From contig JAPYMA010000079.1 of NCBI GenBank assembly GCA_035041965.1, positions 62,001 to 126,000 of the forward strand: a DNA stretch of 64,000 bases, in the 5' to 3' direction. The position numbers were made by a program, and so were the translations under genes. Below are positions 28,174 through 39,000 of this stretch, piece after piece. This DNA comes from Anisakis pegreffii. Taxonomy: Eukaryota > Nematoda > Chromadorea > Rhabditida > Anisakidae. The notes beneath the pieces are model-generated. The model did no database searches, had not been told where the DNA came from, and saw nothing but the letters and a program-made list of their open reading frames with translations. The first letter of the stretch is position 1, and every line of letters starts with the position of its first letter.

Positions 28174-30455
28174 ATGGCAGATTGCAAAGCATTATTGCTC
28201 GATGTTGCTGGTACTACAACGTCGATTGCATTCGTAGAGGTCAGTTGCTCTCAGTTTGATCTCCACGCGGTGGCAATAACCCTTCATGGAATCATGTTTC
28301 ATGAATCGGTTCTAGGTGATTTCAGTTCCACGGTTCTTCTGGATTGCTTTCCTTAACATTACCATTGCATATGGGAATCGCATAGGTTACGTCCAGATCT
28401 TATTCGCACGTTCATGACGGTATTCATAGACCGTTGTATTGCTCATTATTGCAACTGATTATGATTGCATGAAAGCTATTGTCTGTGACACGCTCACTTC
28501 ATACTGATTCACATGGATTCTCATTCCTTTCAGACGTGTTGTATTCACTCTCATAGCTATTGCATGAGAATACCGTTCTCTTCATGACTTTTTATCATTC
28601 TCTTCGTCTCGTTTCACTTCACAGTTCGAATCAAATTCTTATTCTGTGACATACACTATTTACTTGATACGTCGACGAGTGTTGACAACCGAAGTCAACC
28701 ATTTAACAACTGAATGATATTGCACAACAATGTTCGAGAGTCAAATGATCAATAATAGAGTGTATTTGATAGAATGAGAATTTGACTTTGATTGTTGAGT
28801 AAAATGAATGAGAAATTAGCAGAACAGAACAATTTTGGTGATAAAAGTCATGAGAGCGATTACAACAGCAAGGAAAAGAATGAAAACCCTATTAAAACGA
28901 ATGAAAACCCTGTTAGGCCCGGACGAGACAATGATAAGTCATAAGTGGAACATATATTCTTGAGTGGAATGCCTTATTCGAGAGTTATGCAACTGTTGAT
29001 CCAGCACTGATCTCCGTGTAGCCTGTTTATAAAGGAGCACTTGTCGAATTGTTGAGGACATGCATACGAATGAAAATAACGCATCCGTGTGAAGTGCACG
29101 GAAGTCTCAGTCAATGCAACTTAGCTAAATCATCGGAAGACTCAGTTGTCTTGTCTCATTTCAGGATGTTCTCCTGCGATATAGTAACGAAAATGTGGAG
29201 AGTTTTCTCAATGATAACTTCCAAAAGTTTGATATTTTACAAGTGATCGATCAGCTCCGAATGGCAGCAGCCATTGAACGTCGCACAGATGTGAACGTTT
29301 GTATTGTGCCGGATGATGAGGACAGCCAGCAGAGTATTGTCGCAAGCACCGTGAAGAACGTTCAGTACTGGACATTGAGTAAGAAAAAGGCGAGTTTCGA
29401 TTTGCTGATGTTTTAATTTTATGTATGATCAACTGCTTCATCCTTGAACTCAATACATTTGTTACGGATACGGGTGTATTTGCTAATTGGAAGCAGACTA
29501 GTAAGACAAGCTGATCTAGTGCAAAACATTTGGAGCTTATGTGCTCTTTATGCGCATCCACCGTTTTCCCATATTTCTGATCAGGCGAGCCGAAAATTCC
29601 GCCCAATCAGAAGATTTTTATCGAATAATTCAAGAAAAAATGATCTGCCTGTGCAATCTGCTCACGATCAGTTTTTTTTCAGTTGAAGTCATTGCAAACT
29701 CTATATGCACTCGTCTGGAAAAACGCTTATGAAAGTGGTCAAATGAAGGGACAGTAAGTAACATTAAGTGCTTTTTGAGCTTATATCATTGATTCTGATT
29801 CATACACATTTGATCATTTGAGATCTCACAAACGCTTGAATCACGACTGATTTCAGCCTGTATCCTGATGTGAAAGCCGTTTTGAAGTGCTTATCTCAGA
29901 AGTTCCCTATTTACTTGTACTCATCTGCAAATGTAACCGCACAGAAGTTCCTTTTCACATATTCAATTGACGGGGATTTAACACCGGTATTATAGACATT
30001 TCTTTCGTTATCTTAAATCTTACATTTCTGATTCGATGATATCTTTAAAAATCTAGAAGTAAATGCCATCTCATGTTAGCATTCAGCATTGTTCTTGTGA
30101 TCTCTTTTGTTCTGAGCTGATGGTGGAATATCTGGTGTAAGATCAATGATTTGGTGCTATTTGTCACATATTTAAAGTTCGATTGTTTCAGTTTCTCTCC
30201 GGATTCTTCGACACATCAATAGGTCTGAAGACCGAATCGGATAGCTATCGACAGATCGCATCCGAGCTGAGTGTTCCGCCAGAAAGGATACTCTTTCTGA
30301 CAGACTTCGAACGAGAGGCTCGAGCCGCACGTGCAGCCGGTTGTCAAGTACGTTTGGTGGTTCGCGATGGCAACGATGAACTCAGTGATGCAGCGAAAGA
30401 TGATTTTGAATTGATCCATTCATTTACTGAACTGCCGAGATTGTTCAATTCATGA
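28174..30455 (+). CDS. ENOPH1: Enolase-phosphatase E1 (methionine salvage), 5 exons
   Basis: E1 is a HAD-superfamily enzyme that enolises and then dephosphorylates 2,3-diketo-5-methylthiopentyl-1-phosphate in the cytosolic methionine salvage pathway. The exons are 28174-28239, 29165-29389, 29683-29753, 29857-29986 and 30192-30455. They join in phase to about 251 aa, close to the 261 aa of human ENOPH1. HAD motif I with the nucleophile D10 lies in LLLDVAGTTTSIAFVE. The motif II serine is in YLYSSANV (about 143-144). The late acidic motif is D202 in ILFLTDFEREA, and FFDTSIG is also conserved. The residue two after the nucleophile is Ala12, where E1 enzymes normally have Glu (DIEGTT). Intron 2 appears to use a GC donor (AAG|GCGAGT at 29390). 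The only nearby GT donor (29379) leaves phase 1, which the next exon cannot accept. A CTTGAGCAG 12 bases before the ATG could take a spliced leader. Intron 1 (925 bp) holds a truncated hAT element. An AATAAA lies at 30626. Confidence 0.92.
28423..28924 (+). mobile_element. Truncated non-autonomous hAT element, copy 1 (E1 intron 1)
   Basis: This roughly 500-bp block is similar along its whole length to the interior of the complete element at 62347-63060, in the opposite orientation to it, and to the copy at 56177-56851. Shared landmarks are TTGCTCATTATTGCAA near the start, CACTATTTACTTGATACG in the middle and GTCATGAGAGCGA near the end. Both termini are missing: similarity begins after the left terminal repeat and stops at GGCCCGGAC. 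It lies entirely within intron 1 of the E1 gene and contains no coding sequence. Confidence 0.8.
29390..29391 (+). promoter_or_regulatory. GC 5' splice site of E1 intron 2
   Basis: The exon ends AAAAAG and the intron would begin GCGAGT, a perfect U1 match except for the T-to-C change at +2. Using it keeps phase 0 into exon 3, which encodes the conserved LKSLQ to GQMKG block after a T8CAG acceptor. Confidence 0.6.
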
Positions 30456-30625
30456 CGACCTCATAAACGATTTCGATTATTGTATTGATGCATTCAATTA
30501 TTATGGTCTTATGAAAAGACTAACGATCTTTATCTTGCCTCATTACATTGTCTTGCATACCGATATCTTGTACATCTTATGATGTATCTTGAGTAGAAGA
30601 CGTCTTGTCAACTCTCAAAAAAAGA

Positions 30626-30631
30626 AATAAA
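30626..30631 (+). terminator. Polyadenylation signal AATAAA of the E1 gene
   Basis: Canonical AATAAA 171 bases after the E1 stop codon. More copies follow within the next 30 bases. Confidence 0.5.
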
Positions 30632-31039
30632 CGAAGAACAACGACAAGAATAAACGAAAAAATTACAACACCCCTCCCCAAAACCTTTATGCTGCTTATA
30701 TAATTCATGTCGAAAATGAAAATATTAAAAAATATCAAGTTACAAACTAAAGGTTACAATGTGAATCACAGAATAACTCGCGTGACTACGCGGGAAACTT
30801 GCTCCTTACTATTTTCTCATCGCATTTTCTTCAGTAGCATTCCTCCTACATCTTATGAAGCATAAGAAATGAATATAAATCTTAAAATAAATGAATAAAA
30901 AGAAAAAACAATACAGATTTGCCTTTGTGCCAAGTGTGGCAACCTGTCACCGATCAACACATTGACTTACCTTCCAAAAGCGGGAATTTTAAAATTTTTA
31001 GAAATAACCGTCACAGACAACCCGCCCTGATCGTTTTTG

Positions 31040-31094
31040 GGGGCCCACTGACCGCTAGACGGGTGCCGAAGTGCCGTTTCGCGGTCAGCGCCCC
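31040..31094 (+). ncRNA. Long GC-rich hairpin, possible structured RNA
   Basis: GGGGC/GCCCC (31040-31044 with 31090-31094), CTGACCGC/GCGGTCAG (31048-31055 with 31081-31088) and ACGG/CCGT (31059-31062 with 31074-31077) stack into one imperfect hairpin of about 17 bp. Downstream lies a perfect 14-bp palindrome, AGGTGGTACCACCT, at 31303-31316. No RNA family is recognised. A mobile-element fragment is equally possible. Confidence 0.35.
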
Positions 31095-31452
31095 AGAAAA
31101 GAAAAGCCTGACTTCCAGTTCAACGTATCTTCGGGTAGAAAACGTCTTATCGGCCCTGACTGATCCGAGCTGATAAGCAGCCATTTACTACCCAAAGCAC
31201 CAGAGCGATGGCTGTGTCATCCGATGAAAATGAACCTATCCAGACCATTCCAAGTCTCACAAAAACATCGACAGCCCCAATCTCTGGTCTGAACTGGAAA
31301 TCAGGTGGTACCACCTAGCTAGTGAACACGTCCCCGTTACTGGTGACCCGAATTCCACCACCCAAAAGGTAATTTTTGATCCATTCATCCGTAAACATTG
31401 TCTAATGCAAAATACAAAAAGTGAAAATCATTCACTAGCCGGGCAGTACCGA

Positions 31453-31517
31453 TTGAAAGAGCTCTTATAACCACACGAAGGTGGCCGGAAGACGAAGTTC
31501 CTCAAGAGCTCTTTCAA
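31453..31517. repeat. 14-bp perfect inverted repeat enclosing two small hairpins
   Basis: TTGAAAGAGCTCTT (31453-31466) pairs with its exact reverse complement at 31504-31517. The enclosed 37 bases can form CCAC/GTGG and GGAA/TTCC hairpins, giving a compact three-way junction of 65 bases. It could be an RNA element or a miniature foldback transposon. Confidence 0.6.
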
Positions 31518-32758
31518 AAATGAAAAACAACAATAACAATAAACAAACAACAACAACAAAAAGAAACAAACAACAACAAAAATAAACGAAAAATAACAAC
31601 ACCCCCTCCCCAAAACTTTTACACTTCTCACATAAATCACATCAAAAATGAAAGTGGTAAAAAATCACAGCATACAACACACAAAGCATCATAACAGATA
31701 ACATATACCAAGCCACAACACACAAAATATATCACATAACAACATATATCACAGCAAATCATGCAACTTATCACAGATATTTAAGCAGTAACAAAAAAAC
31801 AGACGTCACGACACCAGTTCATCACAACAATTAATTCGTCTCCATCACGGGAAATTGACGAATTCAACACATAAAGTAGAACACCGCCCTGAAGCACTAA
31901 ATTTGTTATCATCAGATAAAACCATAGAACAATATCTCTAACAATTGTAGTATATGATACATTCGGAATGATTCCAACGGAATATATGCAACTAACCTAA
32001 ATGACTGAGTTCCGTTACCTAATCTTTTACTGCATTCGAAATAAAAAATTAATGAAGGATAAACAAAAAATACGGGAAGCATAGATTCATTGCACAGCAT
32101 GCATTTGGAAGAAAACTTAAGCATGAAAAGAGGGGTATGATAGCAAAGAAGAAAGCCATGCAGATTTCAATAAAACTCATCGAGTTTCACATGAAATTAA
32201 AAGCCGCCGAATATTCTAATTTTATGAAGCAGGGATATCCTGTGGCTAACGATAAGCGTTTATAGAGTCTCTTAAAAGAGACGATATGCTGAGAAAGAAA
32301 TGAACAAAGTTTGGTTTATTGTCATGGTGGCCCTAAAGAGGGCCGTTGGGTTTTATTTGGTCGAAACCTAGCCACTGCGCAGCCTCAGATCCTAGCGTCT
32401 GCAAAAAAGCGTCGCCTAAAAAACATTCCCTGCTCAAAAAAAACAATTGGGAGGTAAACAACTGATAAGTCAAGGATGAAAAGATTCTTAACTCATAAAT
32501 ACATAAGGAAATATTTATTAACTTATTACCTTCCCGTGATGAACCAACAGCAGCGACTGCTGAACGATCGAGCTGAACCGGCTATTCCGTCGTTGAACCA
32601 TCATTCATACACCCGGTCGAATGCCATCCAGTGAATGAAAGTTTTTAATATTAGCAATTAGAATATACTCATACGCTTATAAACAAACAACTCAAATAAA
32701 AAGAAGAAAATGTCACAAAAACATTCCTATCATTTTGAATAGTTGTTTGACTGGCCAG

Positions 32759-32951
32759 AGACATAGACACCACATTCATCTAGAACCCGAGGTCACCCGC
32801 CGCTGTCCATAGAGACATGGTAGTCTGACGGTACGGATGCCGGGTTCACCCGGAACCGGGATAGGATTTCTCCTTGGGTTATCAGCCCATTCTCCCGGAC
32901 ACACTGCATTCGCACACCTACAGGGAGCTAGGAAATGCAGTGTCTATGTCT
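32759..32951 (+). ncRNA. Structured element, copy 1 of tandem pair
   Basis: The 193-base core is closed by AGACATAGA/TCTATGTCT (32759-32767 with 32943-32951). Inside, in order, are CCAT/ATGG, CCGGG/CCCGG around TTCA, and CCGGGA/TCCCGG enclosing AGGA/TCCT and TGGG/CCCA hairpins. Last comes a 10-bp stem, ACACTGCATT/AATGCAGTGT (32901-32910 with 32934-32943), which shares one base with the closing stem. Copy 2 keeps the same fold, with a paired change in the closing stem. It may be an RNA gene or a foldback DNA element; no Pol III terminator follows closely. Confidence 0.4.
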
Positions 32952-33305
32952 GTGACCCGACTAACAACGGATCAACAAAACTTAGGAATCATTCCGTGAA
33001 AATTCTCACCTACTTCATGAAACTAATGTCCACGGAAAAAAAGAGTAAATAATACATAAGAAAATATTTATCAATCTACTTACCCGTAATGAAATTGCAT
33101 CGGCTACTCAACGGTTCCATTGCAACGCCCATCCTGCTGTTGATCCATCATTCGAATTCCCAATCGAATGCCATTGAGTCAATGAAAGTTTTTAATATTA
33201 GCGATTGGAATATGTCTATGACAATATAATGAAACAATAGAAACAAAAAGAAGAAAACGTCACGAAACGATTCCTATCCTTTTGAGTATTTGCTTGACTG
33301 GCCAG

Positions 33306-33498
33306 AGACATATATACCACATTTACCTAGTACCCGAGGTCACCCGCCGCTGTCCATGAGAACATGGAAGTTTGACGGTACGGATGCCGGGTTCACCCGG
33401 AACCGGGATAGGATTTCTCCTTGGGTTATCAGCCCATTCTCCCGGACACACTGCATTCGCACACCTACAGGGCGCTAGAAAATGCAGTGTATATGTCT
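33306..33498 (+). ncRNA. Structured element, copy 2 of tandem pair
   Basis: Same length (193 bases) and same predicted fold as the copy at 32759-32951. The closing stem is AGACATATA/TATATGTCT (33306-33314 with 33490-33498): the G-C pair of copy 1 has become T-A on both sides. The CCATG/CATGG hairpin is one pair longer than in copy 1. The upstream 45 bases, including TTTGA and GACTGGCCAGAG, are also conserved. Confidence 0.4.
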
Positions 33499-33765
33499 CC
33501 GACCCGTCTAACAACGTAACAACAATACCTAGCAATCGTTCCGTGAACTAAGGTTAAAAAAAGAATAAATAATACGCAAAGAAATATTTATCAAATTATT
33601 ACCTTTCCTCGATTAACCAATTGTTGCAGTGATTCGAGTCGAGTCACGTTGTTGATCTATGATCCATCTTCCCAATCGAATGTCATTGAGTGCATGAAAG
33701 TTGTTAACATTAGCAATTGGAATATATCTATACGCTTGGAAAATGTCTATACGAATATATTTATA

Positions 33766-35089
33766 AATCCCTTTTGGATGGATTTCTTAAACTCATCAAC
33801 TAACTTATTAGCACTTATGACAGACAATAACTGCACTGGCATGGGAGATAAGGATGTCATCATAGAAGTGTATGAATGCCGTCATGACACTAGCTAATAG
33901 ATAAGCTTCGGCGAGTAACCACAAACACCTGAGAGATTTCTCCTTATAATGCATTTAGCAACATTGAACTGAGTGAAGCAATTTCATATGTGCAAGCCAA
34001 TGGTCAACCCGATTATAATTGTTAATTATTTTGAAAAAATCATCATCACTGTGACGTGTGGACTCATTCTTCAGTTGAACTTACGTGAATGTGCTGCTAA
34101 CTTCAACAATACGCACGGATTATAATCAATCACTATCTCCTGGGAATGTTTAGCGTGGAATTGAGTTTCAATGAATAGACGACCAACTTTACACACACAT
34201 CAGCGGGTACTCTGTCGACCATAGTAATAATTATTTCTGACAGTACATTAATTAAATTCGAATATTATGCGAGCACTGTTTTGAGTGGTTTGGGCATACT
34301 AGATTACTATTGTTGATGAGTGATGTTTAGTTCAATTTCATAATCGGTTGAGGAATAAATGCACTTTCCATGGCTTTCACATTCTATTGGCGTTTTAGTG
34401 TGGATCTTTGATATAATGCCACTGCGCAATTATCTCTGTATCGGTTGAACACTCTGTTTCGAAATCATCCATTTTTCTTGCGTGAATCACAAGGATTGGA
34501 TTCGTACGTATTGCAATGAAGTCGGAGAAGATTGCATTGTATTTTGTGGATTCTCATTATCGTAACTTATTTGCACGGGGATCGGTTGATAAATATATGC
34601 AGTGAATTGATTTTGATTGGTCAGTCAAATTTTTATTTGAATGGAGATTCTGAAAGGAAGGCAAGATCGATTGCAAGATCAACTGCTGCAATCGACTGCC
34701 TTTACAGACCCAGGAAAGAAACAAACTTCAAAGGTTCAGATTCTCGGTAATGCTATCAAATCTTGCTTGATGTATGTCTACCTTCAATTCGGTCTATCTT
34801 GTCTTCTGTGAATTCTAATCCTCCGACATTACGTTAATAATAACCTAAGACAGTACATAGCGCATATCATATTGCGTCATTTAATGTTGAATATGTCGAA
34901 TGAATTCTAAATTTATGTTATGGATTGCAGAATAACCCATTCAAATAGGTACAGCAAATTAAACTGCTCAAAAAGCGTTCGAAATGCGTTATTACTGCAA
35001 CTGAACACTCTTGATTTAAGACCACTCCCTTGTCTAAAAGCACAATCATTTAGGCAGCCAGGGTGATACTCAGGTTCACATTGTGCACG
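33766..35089. other. Intergenic, no gene supported
   Basis: AT-rich sequence with short unsupported frames (for example 34532-34750, +). No repeat or RNA was recognised. Confidence 0.4.
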
Positions 35090-35158
35090 ATGAACCCACT
35101 GAATCGTCTTTTAATCGGTTCAATGTTCATAATTCACGTCGTATTGGCTTCGCGCAGA
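35090..35158 (+). CDS. Possible signal-peptide first exon
   Basis: From ATG at 35090 the frame gives a classic secretion signal (basic start, then IGSMFIIHVVLAS), and a GTTTAT donor follows at 35159. ACTCAG about 17 bases upstream could take a spliced leader. It ends in phase 0, while the next candidate exon (about 35421-35481) needs phase 2, so the link to the exons downstream is unproven. Confidence 0.3.
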
Positions 35159-36093
35159 GTTTATTTTTGCTTGTTTCGCTACTCTGTGATAATACTCATT
35201 ATCCAATGATCATCCGTGTTCAAGTCGACTATCGTATACTCTGTTGCGTTCACTTAATTCCCTTACTAATCAACGAAAGCATCCAATTCCAACTCTTAGT
35301 GCCATTATCGGAATCAGATCTTTTCTTGATCAAATCTGCACCTTTCAATTGAGCACTTTTGACCGTAATCACTAGGGATTATATCAGGGATTCAACAGGA
35401 TCCGCTCCACCTTTCCGCAGCGGAACGTGTGATCAATTGGTTTTCCACAATGAAAGTTGTGCTCCACAATATCATCGATCCGTAATCCGCTACGTTTTGA
35501 GCAATTTTGACTGTTGAAACTGCTTCTTTCTGATACAACACAGTGATCTGATATATCTGACTAATAAAAGATGAGATGATATGAGAAGTCTAACACTATG
35601 GCATTGAATTACTATTCTCAATCCATTTCTGTGCTCTTCTGAGCCAACAATGAGTGATTTCTTATTTTGATCATTGATTCTTTGTTAATTTAGTTCATTA
35701 CTTTTCGTCTTCATCCAGCAAACATTTCAATAGCAAAGTTCTTCTTCTTGTTTTAATTAGATTCAACATTCGTCTCTATAAGTACAACACATTAGACGCA
35801 TATTAAACGTTTGTTTGTTGACATAGAGTTTGGAAGTGCGCCATATTCGCAAACACATACATGTGTATGGGTGGATATACAAGGAAATTCGAGAGTATTA
35901 TTTGTGATTGATAGCGATTTAGCTAGTCAGTGTTCACGAGTAAGTGTATTTGGGTAAAACAATATTTACATTCGCGATTCGTTGAGTCAACAAAATGAGT
36001 TTTAATTAAACATCAACGATGACAGACGGCAATGATGAAGTGCAATTGTAAGCGAGAAAGCACGTCCAATTCTGCTCTTCTTGTCTCTGAAAG

Positions 36094-39000
36094 TTTACGT
36101 ACGTACGTATTGCTGATGAAATCTCCAAGTACTTTAGAACTAATACGTCTAATCATCTCACTATATCCATCTCAAACGAAGAAATTCTTCGCAATTATAT
36201 CCACCCCACTGAATGCGGCGATGTATTCGCTCGCACGGTAACATTTAGGTAAATGATGAATGAATGGACAGCCCTAGTGAAGTCAGAATCAACCAAAACA
36301 ACAGTATTCATTGAACAGACGAATTCGAGAAATATTACTGGTGCCCTTCAAGATACAAAGGCTTGCACGAACCAATCTTCAGATTGCAGTCTGATCAAAT
36401 TGTGTCAGAGACAGATCGGAATGCAACAAATGCGTATCAAATGCAAACAAAACCGTAAGAAGAATGTGGTCGTTATGAGCAAAAAAACAACTCATCATGT
36501 AGGTGGTTGATACGCTATCAATGTCAAGCGATAAATACTGGCCTCGTGACCTGCCCAGCCCATAATTTAGACGTCTGAATGTTTTATTTTATCACTTTTC
36601 TCACCTTTTTTGTGTTATCTTATCACTTCATCAACTTTATTGTATAGGAGTCAAAATATGTTATTGATAATCAAAAGATAACTTATAAGTATAAAGCATA
36701 AAATCTTTAGGATGGTCGGTCCCCAAACTCTCTCTGAGTGGCGGCCACTTACTTGTTCGTAATAAGAAACAAGGATCGGTTCCTCCATTGAGATATTCCA
36801 CGAGGGAATGTTGAGCCGTGTTCTTGGTGCCGACTGAAAATGTTTTAAGTTAACGATAGCTTTGAATCAAATTTTCATTCGAAAACCCAAAATCTCGTAG
36901 GTTTCATACCCTCGAAGTGCCTATTAGTGAAACGACAGCGTAGAGCATCGTTTTATGGGGTATCAGATTTGTGTACGCAATCACAGGCATAGATCAAAAT
37001 CTGAACGATTTCGCTTAATATGCATATGCTAGCGCTTTATTAGACTCATTAGTCATTGTTGACTCGTATGAATAGCTTTATTTGACTGTGTCTTCGAATG
37101 TTCGCTTCTTGCTGGCATTTCAGATTCGAGTGCATTCTGCGATATTTCACAATCATATTTTCACCAGTTCATCGCTCTGCACATACTCTGCAATTTTACT
37201 GCTTGGTCTATTCTAATGAATTTGTGACTGACAACCGCAATGACGATAGATGCCATGATAAATGTAAGTATTCTGACGTATAGCAGTTCATCAGATGATT
37301 TATTGCTTTCATATGGCTATCAGATTTACAAAATCAAGATGAAATATTTCCAAGAAGTCAGTCTTCACTGTATCAGATCCTAGGATCAACACTCAAGGAG
37401 TAATCTTGTGAAGCAATTTTCTTAAGCGGTAAGAAGAAACTTGTGGTTTCAGTGTTCCAATGCTCAACTCATTCAAAATAATCATGTCCAGTAGATCGAT
37501 CTATTGTCGCAGCTGTTGATCTCATGGGACTGATGGGTGATTTGATAGCTGAGCGATTCGTACGAACGATATATTTATAATCCTTCGGAATCGGTGACTA
37601 TTTGATAAATTGGTGGATTTGCAGTTGCATTGGATCGATGTTTAGTGCGATCCTTTGCAGAACATTCTGCAATAGCAGAATAATAACTGTCTCGCAAATT
37701 CGCATGAATTATCTCAATGTAAGTGACCGCTACGAAAGTAAAAGACCATATTTTACGGCACGAGTTCGTCATGCATCTTCATAAACCTTACTTCCAATAG
37801 TTTACACTGCTTCGGTGAGTCGAAGCTAACATTGATCTCCTCTACTGCATTACTATCAGTTCATCAAGCATTATTAGAAGGATTTTTTGAACGGCCCATT
37901 ACTCAGAAGATAATAGATGGAAAATAATACCTTCCATTAACAAATGAGAAGACGAAAGCATTGTAGCTTAAACGGTTGCAAACTATTGCGTTGACTTTGA
38001 GATCAATTGAGATCATTTGTGTGGTATCGTCTCTTTGTCGCTCGAAACAAATGTTTTGGTACTTCCATAAACTGTTCATGTTTCTCAGACAAGACAAATT
38101 CATACGAAGTGGTTATTGCGATGAATTTGAATCTATATACAGAAAGTGTTCGTGTTGTTCGGTTTGCATGGGATATTTTAATCGCTGAAATTGGTTCGAC
38201 TCATATCAACGGAAGAATCGAATTGTTGAGTGCTTCGCGATGCAATGCACATCCGCAGATGATAGTATACATCGAATTGGACGTTAGTGAAGGATAATAA
38301 GCAAAGTGATACCACTGGTTGGTGGTGGCTAACTGCAAATTGTATGATTCGATTATATAATGATGATGTATTATCCATATGTGATACACGGAATCGACGT
38401 TTAATAGCTGCTGGCTGGCTGGCTGCTTGACTAGGTCGTGTTTAATTTCGGAATGCAATTTATTTTTGATGGTGATCGGCAACGATCCCGATCCTATCAT
38501 GATTCCTCATTTCTCATGCTCTCATTTAATTTCTTCCTACTCATCCGGTAGTTGCCTCATTGGCACCATTATGATGATGATGCACATTCACGTTATTCAA
38601 TTAATTGAACCATAAATGCGCTAGATGGGTGTCACCATTCCATTAATTTGCATACTGCCAAATGCAGGCAGGCAGCTACGTTCATCAAATAGTCATTTTC
38701 ACAAGTACATTCATTTGGCATCGTTTAGCGTCGTGATCCGTTACTTCAGTATAATAATCCATCACAAATTATTATATTCCAACAAAATATCTCATTATAT
38801 GCAGTATCATTCATGCTAATCCAATGTAATTAGAGGAATTCTAGAAGGTGGTGATTAAATTCTTTCGATAACCAGGCTTCTTCATTGTTATCTCTTCAAC
38901 ATTTCAATCATACATCAGATCAGATCATTGTAAAATCAAAAGCAATGAAAATTTGACTACTTTAGAAAAGTGATTTGCCTAATGGGTAATCTTCCGATGG

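Larger units (their letters stand above)
30640..31700. repeat. Direct duplication flanking foldable GC-rich sequence
   Basis: The block at about 30645-30725 recurs at about 31580-31665. Both read ATAAACGAAAAA, then CAACACC with C-rich sequence, CCCAAAAC, and AAAATGAAA. The two copies sit about 935 bp apart and bracket GC-rich DNA that contains the hairpin at 31040-31094. The second copy follows an ACA/ACAA-rich tract at 31528-31600. This looks like a diverged tandem duplication downstream of the E1 gene. No protein is supported. Confidence 0.6.
32506..33745 (+). repeat. Tandem array of about 545-bp units (two full, one partial)
   Basis: Units start at about 32506, 33046 and 33565, each with ATAC(A/G)(T/C)AA(G)GAAATATTTAT-like sequence. 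They share an AATCGAATG(C/T)CAT block and GAAAGTTTTTAATATTAGC. The first two also contain a 193-bp GC-rich foldable core at the same relative place. The third unit ends before the core. No coding capacity is supported; short frames through the core are by-products of its GC content. Confidence 0.85.

Noticed and set aside
29208..29606. 132-codon minus-strand frame
   Set aside because: It lies antisense to E1 exon 2 and intron 2, and the plus-strand frame there matches E1 in detail.
32837..33052. Plus-strand frame through the tandem element, and similar frames at 33290-33535
   Set aside because: They run through the foldable repeat core, are not conserved as one frame between the copies, and are explained by local GC content.
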